A stretch of DNA of 64,000 nucleotides from positions 682,001-746,000 of the forward strand of contig JACKKD010000001.1 in NCBI GenBank assembly GCA_020637675.1. Direction: 5' to 3'. Below the pieces are notes generated by a model, which was given only the letters and a program-made list of their open reading frames with translations, ran no database searches and had not been told where the DNA came from. How positions within the stretch are numbered: position 1 is the first letter of the stretch; every line of letters starts with the position of its first letter. The position numbers and the translations under genes were made by a program. Positions 47,963 to 57,400 of this stretch are shown in pieces. This DNA is from Paracoccaceae bacterium (GTDB lineage: Bacteria; Pseudomonadota; Alphaproteobacteria; Rhodobacterales; Rhodobacteraceae).

Positions 47963-50900
47963 ATGCCGAAGAGAACCGACATCAAGTCGATCATGATCAT
48001 CGGAGCCGGGCCCATCGTCATCGGTCAGGCCTGCGAGTTCGACTATTCCGGCGCCCAGGCCTGCAAGGCTTTGCGCGAGGAAGGCTACCGGGTGATCCTG
48101 GTCAACTCCAACCCCGCCACGATCATGACCGACCCCGGCATGGCAGACGCCACCTATATCGAGCCGATCACCCCGGAAATCGTCGCCAAGATCATCGAGA
48201 AGGAACGCCCCGATGCGCTTTTGCCGACGATGGGCGGGCAGACCGGCCTCAACACCTCGCTGGCGCTTGCCGACATGGGCGTGCTGGACAAGTTCAAGGT
48301 CGAGCTGATCGGCGCCAATCGCCAGGCCATCGAGATGGCGGAGGATCGCAAGTTGTTCCGCGAGGCGATGGACCGGATCGGGCTCGAGAACCCCAAGGCG
48401 ACCATTGTCGCCGCGCCGAAACTTCCCAACGGCAGGTACGACGTCGCAGCGGGCGTCCGCGACGCCATCGACGCCATCGAATATGTCGGCCTGCCCGCCA
48501 TCATCCGCCCCGCCTTCACCCTTGGCGGCACCGGCGGCGGCGTCGCCTACAACCGCGACGATTACGAGGCCATCGTCCGCTCGGGCCTCGACGCCTCGCC
48601 GGTCGCCCAGGTGCTGATCGACGAAAGCCTCCTTGGCTGGAAGGAATACGAGATGGAGGTGGTCCGCGACCGCGCGGACAATGCGATCATCGTCTGCTCG
48701 ATCGAAAACGTCGATCCGATGGGCGTCCATACCGGCGATTCGATCACCGTCGCCCCGGCGCTGACGCTCACGGACAAGGAATACCAGATCATGCGCAACG
48801 GCTCGATCGCCGTCCTGCGCGAGATCGGGGTGGAGACCGGCGGATCGAACGTCCAGTGGGCGATCAACCCCAAGGACGGCCGCATGGTGGTGATCGAGAT
48901 GAACCCGCGCGTCTCACGCTCCTCGGCGCTGGCGTCGAAGGCCACCGGCTTCCCGATCGCCAAGATCGCGGCGAAGCTGGCGGTGGGTTACACGCTCGAC
49001 GAGTTGGACAACGACATCACCAAGGTCACGCCGGCGAGCTTCGAACCGACCATCGACTATGTCGTCACCAAGATCCCGCGCTTCGCCTTCGAGAAGTTCC
49101 CCGGCGCGAAGGCCGAGCTGACCACCGCGATGAAATCGGTGGGCGAGGCGATGGCGATCGGCCGCACCATCCACGAATCGCTGCAGAAGGCGCTCGCCAG
49201 CTTGGAAACCGGCCTGACCGGGTTCGACGAGATCGCCATCGAGGGCGCGCTTCCCTCCCCCCTCGTGGGGGAGGGTCAGGGTGGGGGGGCCGAAATCGAC
49301 CGGGCCGCCGACAAGGCCGCCGTCATCCGCGCCCTCTCGCCCCAGACCCCGGACCGTCTGCGGCTGATCGCGCAGGCCATGCGCCACGGGCTGACGGATG
49401 AAGAAATCCAGCATGCGACCGCCTTCGACCCGTGGTTTCTGGCCCGCGTTCGCGAGATAATCGAACAAGAGGCCGAAATCCGCAAAGACGGCCTGCCGCT
49501 CACCGAAAGCGGCCTCCGCCGCCTCAAGATGATGGGCTTCACCGATGCCCGCCTTGCCAAGCTGACCGGCCGCGAGGAGGGTCAGGTCCGCCGCGCGCGC
49601 CAGCGGCTCGGCGTCAACGCCGTCTTCAAGCGCATCGACACCTGCGGCGCCGAATTCGAGGCGCAGACGCCCTACATGTATTCCACCTACGAGGCCCCGG
49701 CGATGGGCGACGTGGAATGCGAGGCGCGGCCCACCGCCGCCAGGAAGGTCGTCATCCTCGGCGGCGGCCCGAACCGCATCGGCCAGGGGATCGAGTTCGA
49801 CTACTGCTGCTGCCACGCCTGCTTCGCGCTGACCGAGGCGGGCTACGAGACGATCATGATCAACTGCAACCCCGAGACGGTCTCGACCGACTACGACACC
49901 TCCGACCGTCTCTACTTCGAACCGCTGACGCTGGAGCACGTCCTCGAAATCCTCCGGGTGGAGCAGGAGAACGGCACCCTCCACGGCGTCATCGTCCAGT
50001 TCGGCGGCCAGACGCCGCTGAAACTCGCCAACGCGCTCGAGGCCGAGGGCATCCCGATCCTCGGCACCACGCCCGACGCCATCGACCTCGCCGAGGACCG
50101 CGAGCGGTTCCAGAAGCTCCTCCATGACCTCAAGCTCAGGCAACCCGTCAACGGCATCGCCTCCTCCGCCGATCAGGCCATTGCCATCGCCGAACGGGTC
50201 GGCTTCCCCCTCGTCATCCGCCCCTCCTACGTCCTCGGCGGCCGGGCGATGGAGATCGTGCGCGACATGGACCAGCTTCGCCGCTATATCACCCATGCCG
50301 TCGATGTCTCGGGCAAGAACCCGGTCCTTCTCGACAGCTACCTCTCCGGCGCCATCGAGGTCGACGTGGACGCGCTCTCCGACGGCGCGAACGTCCATGT
50401 CGCCGGCATCATGGAGCATATCGAGGAGGCGGGCGTCCATTCCGGCGACTCTGCCTGCTGCCTGCCGCCGCACTCGCTTTCCCCCGAGACGGTCGAGGAG
50501 CTGAAGCGCCAGACCGTCGCCATGGCCCTCGCGCTCAAGGTCCGGGGCCTGATGAACGTCCAGTTCGCGATCAAGGAGGGCGAAATCTACGTGCTCGAGG
50601 TCAACCCCCGCGCCAGCCGCACCGTGCCCTTCGTCGCCAAGGCCACCGACAGCGCCATCGCCTCCATCGCCGCGCGGCTGATGGCGGGTGAACCCCTGTC
50701 GGCCTTCCCGATGCGCGCGCCCTATCCGGCGGGCGTCGGCCCCGACACGCCGCTCCCCTATGCCGACCCGATGACGCTGGCCGACCCGCAGATGCCGTGG
50801 TTCAGCGTCAAGGAAGCGGTGATGCCCTTCGCCCGCTTCCCCGGCGTCGACACCATCCTCGGCCCCGAGATGCGCTCGACCGGCGAGGTCATGGGCTGGG

Positions 50901-51361
50901 ACCGGTCCTTCCCCCTCGCCTTCCTCAAGGCCGAGATGGGCGCCGGCACCCACCTGCCCGAGGCCGGCCGCGTCTTCATCTCGATCAAGGACATGGACAA
51001 GACGCCCGAGATGGCCGCCGCCGCCCGCGACCTCGTCGCGATGGGCTTCGAGATCATCGCCACCCGCGGCACCGCCGCCTTCCTTGCCGAGCACGGCATC
51101 GAGGCCGAGACGGTGAACAAGGTCTACGAGGGAAGGCAGGAGGGCAAGCTGCACATCGTCGACCGGCTGAAGAACGGCGAGATCGCTTTGCTCTTCAACA
51201 CCACCGAGGGCCAGCAGGCCATTGACGACAGCCGCTCGATCCGCGCCGTGGCGCTATACGACAAGATCCCCTATTTCACCACGGCGGCGGCGAGCGTCGC
51301 GGCCGTGCAGGCGATGAAGGCAAGGGGCGAGGGGATCGGGGTGAGGACCTTGCAGGGGTGA
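47963..51361 (+). CDS. carB: carbamoyl-phosphate synthase large subunit
   Basis: Makes carbamoyl phosphate from bicarbonate, ammonia (from the CarA glutaminase) and two ATP for arginine and pyrimidine synthesis. The 1132-residue protein has the two homologous ATP-grasp halves (IIGAGPIVIGQACEFDYSGA near the start, and ILGGGPNRIGQGIEFDYCCC near residue 595). The allosteric MGS-like domain closes the protein. Around residues 429-445 there is an unusual LPSPLVGEGQGGG stretch at the junction of the first synthetase half and the oligomerisation domain, encoded by a palindromic element. The small subunit gene carA is not in the window. Confidence 0.97.
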   Translation: MPKRTDIKSIMIIGAGPIVIGQACEFDYSGAQACKALREEGYRVILVNSNPATIMTDPGMADATYIEPITPEIVAKIIEKERPDALLPTMGGQTGLNTSLALADMGVLDKFKVELIGANRQAIEMAEDRKLFREAMDRIGLENPKATIVAAPKLPNGRYDVAAGVRDAIDAIEYVGLPAIIRPAFTLGGTGGGVAYNRDDYEAIVRSGLDASPVAQVLIDESLLGWKEYEMEVVRDRADNAIIVCSIENVDPMGVHTGDSITVAPALTLTDKEYQIMRNGSIAVLREIGVETGGSNVQWAINPKDGRMVVIEMNPRVSRSSALASKATGFPIAKIAAKLAVGYTLDELDNDITKVTPASFEPTIDYVVTKIPRFAFEKFPGAKAELTTAMKSVGEAMAIGRTIHESLQKALASLETGLTGFDEIAIEGALPSPLVGEGQGGGAEIDRAADKAAVIRALSPQTPDRLRLIAQAMRHGLTDEEIQHATAFDPWFLARVREIIEQEAEIRKDGLPLTESGLRRLKMMGFTDARLAKLTGREEGQVRRARQRLGVNAVFKRIDTCGAEFEAQTPYMYSTYEAPAMGDVECEARPTAARKVVILGGGPNRIGQGIEFDYCCCHACFALTEAGYETIMINCNPETVSTDYDTSDRLYFEPLTLEHVLEILRVEQENGTLHGVIVQFGGQTPLKLANALEAEGIPILGTTPDAIDLAEDRERFQKLLHDLKLRQPVNGIASSADQAIAIAERVGFPLVIRPSYVLGGRAMEIVRDMDQLRRYITHAVDVSGKNPVLLDSYLSGAIEVDVDALSDGANVHVAGIMEHIEEAGVHSGDSACCLPPHSLSPETVEELKRQTVAMALALKVRGLMNVQFAIKEGEIYVLEVNPRASRTVPFVAKATDSAIASIAARLMAGEPLSAFPMRAPYPAGVGPDTPLPYADPMTLADPQMPWFSVKEAVMPFARFPGVDTILGPEMRSTGEVMGWDRSFPLAFLKAEMGAGTHLPEAGRVFISIKDMDKTPEMAAAARDLVAMGFEIIATRGTAAFLAEHGIEAETVNKVYEGRQEGKLHIVDRLKNGEIALLFNTTEGQQAIDDSRSIRAVALYDKIPYFTTAAASVAAVQAMKARGEGIGVRTLQG
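49253..49275. repeat. palindromic element inside carB, read in frame
   Basis: Perfect 9-bp arms (CCCTCCCCC / GGGGGAGGG) around a 5-base CTCGT loop, encoding PSPLVGEG within CarB. Similar PSPLVGEG-encoding palindromes are common as dispersed repeats in proteobacterial intergenic DNA. Its presence in the open frame implies an insertion that kept the frame. Confidence 0.7.
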
Positions 51362-51368
51362 GCGGCGG

Positions 51369-51388
51369 TCCCGGACTTTGGTCCGGGA
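51369..51388. terminator. stem-loop directly after carB
   Basis: Perfect 8-bp stem (arm TCCCGGAC) with a 4-base TTTG loop beginning eight bases past the carB stop codon. It may terminate carB transcription, although it is also the outer edge of the palindromic repeat tract that follows. Confidence 0.5.
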
Positions 51389-51389
51389 T

Positions 51390-51412
51390 CAATCGGTCCA
51401 GTGGACCGATTG
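51390..51412. repeat. 23-bp palindrome, repeat family copy 1
   Basis: Perfect 11-bp arms (CAATCGGTCCA) around a single central G. The following bases to about 51480 match, in inverted orientation, the unit seen from 51842 to 51951, sharing CGAACGCCCG and GCGGGCCGGGAG blocks. Confidence 0.75.
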
Positions 51413-51424
51413 AAGCCGCGAACG

Positions 51425-51444
51425 CCCGCGCAAACCTGCGCGGG
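51425..51444. repeat. hairpin within repeat unit 1
   Basis: Perfect 8-bp stem (arm CCCGCGCA) with an AACC loop, 12 bases after palindrome copy 1. The other copies carry hairpins in the same relative place with different stem sequence, which is characteristic of structure-conserved repeats. Confidence 0.55.
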
Positions 51445-51515
51445 CCGGGAGAGCGTGCCACAGGCGACCGGCCGACTTCGCCCACATCCGACCGCATCCT
51501 GCTTTGCACAAAGGA

Positions 51516-51582
51516 GGGCAGCGCCCGAACCGAGGGGTGGGCGAGAAGCGCCCGCCCCTGGGGGGCGGGTCGGGCGCTGCCC
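51516..51582. repeat. nested inverted repeat (13-bp arms)
   Basis: Arms GGGCAGCGCCCGA and its complement enclose 41 bases that contain an inner 8-bp stem (CCCGCCCC/GGGGCGGG). The element could fold as a branched hairpin in RNA or a cruciform in DNA. It stands between repeat unit 1 and the bases leading to unit 2. Confidence 0.65.
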
Positions 51583-51829
51583 GGTCCCACTTGACAAAGG
51601 AGAAGACGGAGAGAGGATTGCTTAAACGTAGCTATTCTGCGACGGAGTGAATGTCTCTCAAAGGCAATGCCGCGCGGCCCCTCCCATCACTAGACGCGAT
51701 GGTGAATCGGGCCATTTGCGAACTCTTTCCAGATCAAACCATTCCAGACGAACAAAATTTCCGCGCTGACGGATCGAGGTTCAAGGCACCGGATCACTTC
51801 GTTCCAACTGCAGAGATTGATTCTTCGGG

Positions 51830-51852
51830 GCAAAGGTCCACTGGACCTTTGC
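51830..51852. repeat. 23-bp palindrome, repeat family copy 2
   Basis: Perfect 11-bp arms (GCAAAGGTCCA) around a central C. The core TCCA-S-TGGA is the same as in copy 1 although the outer bases differ. It opens a direct-orientation unit containing GGCAGGCGCGTT. Confidence 0.75.
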
Positions 51853-51928
51853 TTACCCCTCATCACCCCCCGGCAGGCGCGTTACCGCGCGCTCCCGGCC
51901 CGCCCGACGCGGGCGGGCGTTCGACCGG

Positions 51929-51951
51929 GAAACGGTCCACCGGACCGTTTC
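51929..51951. repeat. 23-bp palindrome, repeat family copy 3
   Basis: 10-bp perfect arms (GAAACGGTCC) with an ACC centre. It stands at the far end of the unit begun by copy 2 and at the start of the next, which again carries CTCACCCC and GGCAGGCGCGTT. Confidence 0.75.
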
Positions 51952-52047
51952 TTGTCCGGTCTCACCCCAGGCAGGCGCGTTCCGATTGCGACCGACCGCG
52001 CGGGTGGCCCACCCCGCCCGGTCTTTGCAGACCGGGCGTTCGGCGTT

Positions 52048-52072
52048 TCAATCGCTCCACTGGAGCGATTGA
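52048..52072. repeat. 25-bp palindrome, repeat family copy 4
   Basis: Perfect 12-bp arms (TCAATCGCTCCA) around a central C. A smaller related palindrome (CGTCC-ACC-GGACG) lies at 52139-52151. Downstream bases again include CGCCTCACCCTCCGCC, as in the other units. Confidence 0.75.
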
Positions 52073-52167
52073 TCGGGCCAAGGCCCGACCACGCCTCACC
52101 CTCCGCCTTGCGGCTCCGGCCAAACGGACCTGCGCGGCCGTCCACCGGACGCCCGCGGGGAGTGCCC

Positions 52168-52275
52168 TCAGCGTGCCTCGTCCTCGAGGTGGAGCTTCAT
52201 GTCGATCGGCACCTTCTGGATCACCAGCGTCTCGTTCAGCGGCCGCTTGGACTCGTTGATCGTGATGGGGATCGA
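52168..52275 (-). pseudogene. C-terminal fragment of an unidentified protein-coding gene
   Basis: On the minus strand one frame reads IPITINESKRPLNETLVIQK, then VPIDMKLHLEDEAR and a TGA stop; this is protein-like in composition and codon use. No start codon in keeping with a full gene can be found: upstream the frame passes into unrelated bases near the tRNA-Leu. It is probably the tail of a gene broken by rearrangement at the repeat tract. I do not recognise the family. Confidence 0.4.
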
Positions 52276-52462
52276 ACATGAACCGCTCGGTTGGAAAGTC
52301 CCGTGCCGCGTTGGTTCGCGAGGGGCCGAAGCGGCGGGATGACGGCTTCGATCTGGCCGGCTTCAACCAGCCGATACCCGAAGCGGTGGCAGCATGACCG
52401 GGGCGCATATCCACTTGAAAACGCCCGGAACCTTTTCATGCAAGCCAGACCACCTCTCTGCT

Positions 52463-52546
52463 TGGTGCCCGCGGCCGGATTCGAACCGGCACGGCCGAAG
52501 CCTAGGGATTTTAAGTCCCCTGTGTCTGCCATTCCACCACGCGGGC
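52463..52546 (-). tRNA. tRNA-Leu (anticodon TAA)
   Basis: An 84-base cloverleaf on the minus strand. The acceptor GCCCGCG pairs with the CGCGGGC before the A discriminator and encoded CCA. The anticodon loop has CTTAAAA with anticodon TAA, the variable arm is the long leucine type (TAGGCTTCGGCCGT), and GGTTCGAATCC forms the T arm. Confidence 0.95.
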
Positions 52547-52671
52547 CTGCCGGGGAGCTTAGTCTCGGCTACGGGCCGGACAATAGCCGGGAAAGGCCCG
52601 GTGACAAGGCTTGCATCGGGAGGTTGCCCCTGAGAGGCTTGCCGCGAGGCGCTGGAAAGGGGAGAACTGCG

Positions 52672-53910
52672 ATGGCACGAGGTGGAACGTTGGCCCTGCG
52701 GACGGTATGCGGCGCCTTTGCGGGCCTGCTTGCCCTCGGGTGGGCGGACCGGGCCGAGGCGCGCGATCTGACCGGCAGCTTCGCGTACCGCGAACGCATC
52801 GCCCTTCCGCCGGAGGCGACGCTCCTCGTCGAGGCGACGGACGGGTCGGGCCGCCCGCTCGCGTCGCTGCGGCAGCCCACAGCGGGCGCGCAGGTGCCGC
52901 TCGCCTTCGCGCTCGCCGTGCCCGAGGGGCAGGATCTCCTCCTGCGCGGCGGCCTGAGCGTCGGCGGCGAGGTGCGCTGGCTGAGCGAGCCGGTCCATGT
53001 TGCGGCCGGAGCGGATGCGTCCGATCTCGGGTTGATCGCGCTCGCCCCCTATCGCGCGATGGGCTTCGCGAGCCGCCTGCGATGCGGCGATCTCGCCGTC
53101 GAAGTCGGCTTTCGCGCGGACGGGGCGAACCTGCGGGTAGGCCCGCGCCGGATCGAGCTGGCCCCGGTCGAGACCGCCTCGGGCGCGAAGTTCGCCGATC
53201 CGACCGACCCCGGGACCTCGGTCTGGTCCAAGGGCGATGCCGTCACCGTCAGCCTCCGAGGCACCGAATTGCCCGAATGCGCCGCCGCCCTTCCCGCCGG
53301 CGACGGCTGGCGGGCGACCGGACACGAACCCGACTGGGCGATTACCGTCCGGGGCGGACAGCTTTCGTACGCGCCCCGCGACGCCGAGGCCCGCGACGTC
53401 GCGCTGCCCGCTCCCGAGCCCGCCGGCGCCGGGGTGCTCTTCCGGCTCGACCCGATCGGCCTAACCCTGACGGTGACGCCCGAACCCTGCCGCGACACGA
53501 TGACCGGCATGCCCCACCCCGACCGCGTCGCCCTCGCCGAGGGCACGCGCGTCCTCACCGGCTGCGGCGGAGACCCCGCCGCGCTCATCGCCGGTCCGGA
53601 ATGGCGCATCTCGGAGGTTGCCGGGGCGACGCTGCCTGAGGGGGCCGAGGCTACGCTTCTTCTCTCGGCGGGGGGCGGCCTTGCCGGGCGCGCCGCCTGC
53701 AACCGCGTCACCGGCCGCTACACGCTCTCCGGCGAAGGGCTGCGCCTGGAACCCGGCGGCATGACCATGATGGCCTGCCCGGAGCCGGTGATGGCGGCGG
53801 AACGCGCCATCCTAGACGCTCTGGCGAAGGTCGACCGTTTCGACTTCGACGAGGCCGGCGACCTCCTCCTGATCGGGGGCGATGCCGTTCTCCTCCGCGC
53901 CCGGTTCTGA
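52672..53910 (+). CDS. exported YbaY/META-domain protein
   Basis: A 412-residue protein with an N-terminal export signal (MARGGTLALRTVCGAFAGLLALG, cleavage near AEARDL). Residues about 30-125 are a YbaY-like beta domain (TGSFAYRERIALPPEATLLV). The middle part carries a DUF/COG3650-type segment (WRATGHEPDWAITVRGGQLS). The C-terminal third is a META/HslJ domain (WRISEVAGATLP, CNRVTGRYTLSGEGLRL, MTMMACPEPVMAAERAIL). HslJ-type domains are linked to heat or drug tolerance by unclear mechanism. GGAG lies nine bases ahead of the ATG. It is a single-gene unit converging with putR. Confidence 0.8.
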   Translation: MARGGTLALRTVCGAFAGLLALGWADRAEARDLTGSFAYRERIALPPEATLLVEATDGSGRPLASLRQPTAGAQVPLAFALAVPEGQDLLLRGGLSVGGEVRWLSEPVHVAAGADASDLGLIALAPYRAMGFASRLRCGDLAVEVGFRADGANLRVGPRRIELAPVETASGAKFADPTDPGTSVWSKGDAVTVSLRGTELPECAAALPAGDGWRATGHEPDWAITVRGGQLSYAPRDAEARDVALPAPEPAGAGVLFRLDPIGLTLTVTPEPCRDTMTGMPHPDRVALAEGTRVLTGCGGDPAALIAGPEWRISEVAGATLPEGAEATLLLSAGGGLAGRAACNRVTGRYTLSGEGLRLEPGGMTMMACPEPVMAAERAILDALAKVDRFDFDEAGDLLLIGGDAVLLRARF

Positions 53911-53913
53911 AGC

Positions 53914-54378
53914 TCAGAGCCCCCCCTCCTTCACCGCCTCCATGGCAACGTAGGTGGAGGTGGAGGCGACATGCGGCAGGGCCGAGATGCGTTCGCCGAG
54001 CACCCTGCGATAGTCGGCGATATCGGTCGTGCGCACTTTCAGCAGGTAGTCGAACCCTGCCGCCATCATGTGGCATTCCTCGATCTCGGGAACCGCGCGC
54101 ACCGCGCGGTTGAAGCCCTGCAACGCCGTCTCGCGCGTGTCGGACAGCCGGACCTCGACGAAGGCCACATGCGCCAGCCCCATCCGGATCGGGTTGAGGA
54201 CGGCGCGGTACCCGGCGATCACGCCCGCTTCCTCCAGCCGCCTGACCCGTGCCTGCACCGGCGTCTTGGTCAGACCCACACGGCGCGCAAGTTCGGTCAC
54301 AGGCAATCGCCCGTCCTCCGAGAGGGCGCGGAGAATCGCCGCATCGTAGCGGTCGAGAACGGGAAGTTCATCTGGCAT
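53914..54378 (-). CDS. putR: Lrp/AsnC family regulator of proline catabolism
   Basis: A 154-residue regulator with an N-terminal helix-turn-helix (LSEDGRLPVTELARRVGLTK, then TPVQARVRRLEEAGVI) and a C-terminal RAM ligand-binding domain. The start at 54378 gives the usual MPDELPVLDRYDAAIL opening. It is divergent from putA with about 106 bases between starts, and such Lrp-type PutR proteins activate putA in response to proline in alphaproteobacteria. The role is inferred from family and position. Confidence 0.9.
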   Translation of the reverse strand: MPDELPVLDRYDAAILRALSEDGRLPVTELARRVGLTKTPVQARVRRLEEAGVIAGYRAVLNPIRMGLAHVAFVEVRLSDTRETALQGFNRAVRAVPEIEECHMMAAGFDYLLKVRTTDIADYRRVLGERISALPHVASTSTYVAMEAVKEGGL

Positions 54379-54484
54379 GTCTTTCAGCCTCACTTTGGGC
54401 AATATGCCTGCCAATTTTATAGTATTTGGTCGGAATGGCTCGGATGCAAGCGGTATCATGGGCCAGACCCCGCGGAGTGACCCG

Positions 54485-57400
54485 ATGACCGACCCCTGGC
54501 ACGAAATCGAGACCGGCACCCTCCAGCCCGAGGCGCCGCTCCTGTCCCGCCTGATCGCGGGGGCCGATCTTACGGCAGAGGCCCGCGCGCGGATCGCCGC
54601 CGAAGGCGCGGCCCTCGTCCGCCAGATCCGCGCCGACGTGCGTCCCGGGCTGATGGAGGTCTTCCTCGCCGAGTACGGGCTTTCGACGGAGGAGGGCATT
54701 GCGCTGATGTGCCTTGCCGAGGCGCTCTTGCGCGTGCCGGACGCCGAGACGATGGACGCGCTCATCGAGGACAAGATCGCGCCATCCGACTGGGGCCGCC
54801 ACCTCGGCCGGTCCGCCTCCTCGCTCGTCAACGCGTCCACCTGGGCGCTGATGCTGACCGGGAAGGTGCTTGAGGAGAAGGAGCCCGGCATCGTCGGCCA
54901 TCTCAGGGGCGCGATGAAGCGCCTCGGCGAGCCCGTCATCCGCCGCGCGGTGCGGCAGGCGATGAAGGAGATGGGCCGCCAGTTCGTGCTTGGCGAGACG
55001 ATCAACGCCGCGATGGAACGCGCCTCGGCGATGGAGGCACAGGGCTACACCTATTCCTACGACATGCTCGGCGAGGCCGCCAGGACCGCCGAGGATGCCG
55101 AGCGCTACGCCCAGGCTTATGCCAAGGCCATCGCCGCCATCGCCGGCGCCGCCCGCAGCGACGACATCCGCGCCAATCCCGGCATCTCGGTCAAGCTCTC
55201 TGCCCTCCACCCCCGCTACGAGGTGGCGCAGGAGGCGCGTGTGATGGCCGAGCTCGTGCCCGTGGTGCGCGATCTCGCGCGGGCTGCCGCACGCGCCCGG
55301 ATGGGCTTCAACATCGACGCGGAAGAGGCTGACCGGCTGACGCTTTCCCTGAAGGTCATCGCCGCAGTCCTGGCCGATCCCGAGATCAAGGGCTGGGACG
55401 GCTTCGGCATCGTGGTGCAGGGCTACGGCCGCCGCGCCGGGGCCGTCATCGACTGGCTCCACGGCCTCAGCCAGCGGCTCGACCGGAGGATCATGGTCCG
55501 CCTCGTCAAGGGCGCCTACTGGGACGCCGAGATCAAGCGCGCGCAGGTCATGGGTCTTGCCGACTTCCCTGTCTTCACCCGCAAGGAGGCGACCGACGTC
55601 AGCTACATCGCCAATGCCAGGAAGCTCCTCGGCATGACCGATCGGATCTATCCGCAGTTCGCCACCCACAACGCCCATACCGTTGCCGCCGTGCTCGACA
55701 TGGGCAAGGGCAAGCCGTTCGAGTTCCAGCGCCTGCACGGCATGGGCGAAAGGCTCCACGACATCGTGCTGAAGCGCGAAAAGACCCGCTGCCGCATCTA
55801 CGCCCCCGTGGGCGCCCACCGCGACCTGCTCGCCTATCTCGTCCGCCGCCTTCTGGAGAACGGCGCCAATTCCTCCTTCGTGAACCAGATCGTCAACGAG
55901 GACGTGGCTCCCGAGGCGGTGGCGGCCTGTCCGCTGACGGCGGTGGAGGCGATGCTGCCGGGGCTTGCCAACGCCCGTGTCGTCCCCGGCCCCGGCCTCT
56001 TCGCGCCGGAACGTGCGAACTCGCAAGGCTTCGACCTGACCGACGCGCCCACGCTGGCCCGCATCGACGCCGCACGCGCTCCGTTCGAGACCAGGGCCTT
56101 CGCCGCCGCCCCCATCCTCGCGGCCACGGCGTCCAAGGGCACCGCGAAGCCGGTGCTGAACCCCGCGACCGGCGCGGCGGTGGGCGAGGTGACCGACGCG
56201 ACGGCCGCGGATGTGGACGCCGCCCTCGCCGCCGCCCGTCCCTGGGCCGCGGCGCAGCCCGAGCGCGCGGCCATCCTCAACCGCGCGGCGGACCTCTACG
56301 AGGCCGACTTCGGCCCGATCTTCGCGCTCCTCGCCCGCGAGGCCGGCAAGACCCTGCCCGATGCGGTCGCGGAACTGCGCGAGGCGGTGGATTTCCTGCG
56401 CTACTACGCCGCCCGGTCCGCCGGTCTCGACCGCCCAGCGCTCGGAACCTTCGCCTGCATCAGCCCCTGGAACTTCCCGCTCGCCATCTTCACCGGCCAG
56501 ATCGCGGCGGCCCTGGCGGCCGGCAACGCGGTGGTGGCGAAGCCGGCCGAGCAGACCCCGCTCATCGCCGCCCATGCCGTGGCGCTCCTCCGCAAGGCGG
56601 GCGTCCCCGCCCCCGCCCTGCAACTCCTGCCCGGCGACGGCGCGACGGTCGGGGCAAGGCTAACCTCCGACCCCCGCGTGAACGGCGTCTGCTTCACCGG
56701 CTCGACCGAAACCGCGCGGCTGATCCAGCGCGCCATGGCCGAGAACCTCGCCCCCGGCGCGCCGCTGATCGCCGAGACGGGGGGCCTCAACGCGATGATC
56801 GTCGATTCGACCGCGCTGCCCGAACAGGCGGTGCGCGACATCGTCGCCTCCTCCTTCCAGTCGGCGGGCCAGCGGTGCTCGGCGCTGCGCTGCCTCTATG
56901 TTCAGTCCGACATCGCCGCCCATTTCACCGACATGCTCTTCGGCGCGATGGAGGAGCTTGCCGTCGGCGACCCCTGGTCGCTCTCCACCGACGTGGGTCC
57001 GGTGATCGACGCCGAAGCCGAGGCAGGCATCCGCGCCCATGTCGAGAAGGCCCGCAGGGAGGGCCGGCTCCTCCGCCAGCTCTCGACCCCGCGGGGCGGC
57101 CATTTCATCGCACCCTCGGTAATCCGGGTGAAAGGCATCGCCGAGATGAAACGCGAAATCTTCGGTCCCGTCCTTCATGTCGCCACCTTCGAGGCAGAAG
57201 ACCTTCAGAAGTTGATATCCGACATCAACTCAACAGGATACGGTCTGACCTTCGGGCTTCACACGAGGATCGACAACCGCGTGCAGGAAATCACCGAGGC
57301 GCTTTCCGTCGGCAACATCTACGTCAACCGCAACCAGATCGGCGCGGTCGTCGGCTCCCAGCCCTTCGGCGGCGAGGGTCTCTCGGGCACCGGACCGAAA

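Noticed and set aside
51651..52259. Long plus-strand open frame across the repeat tract
   Set aside because: Its second half is produced by the palindromic repeats and Arg/Pro-rich translation; only the first ~55 codons are even possible, without a recognised family.
57200..57250. Lower-GC patch in putA near 57210-57245
   Set aside because: The amino acids there (LISDINSTGYGLTFGLHTR) are the normal conserved aldehyde dehydrogenase sequence with no extra residues, so this is ordinary codon variation.
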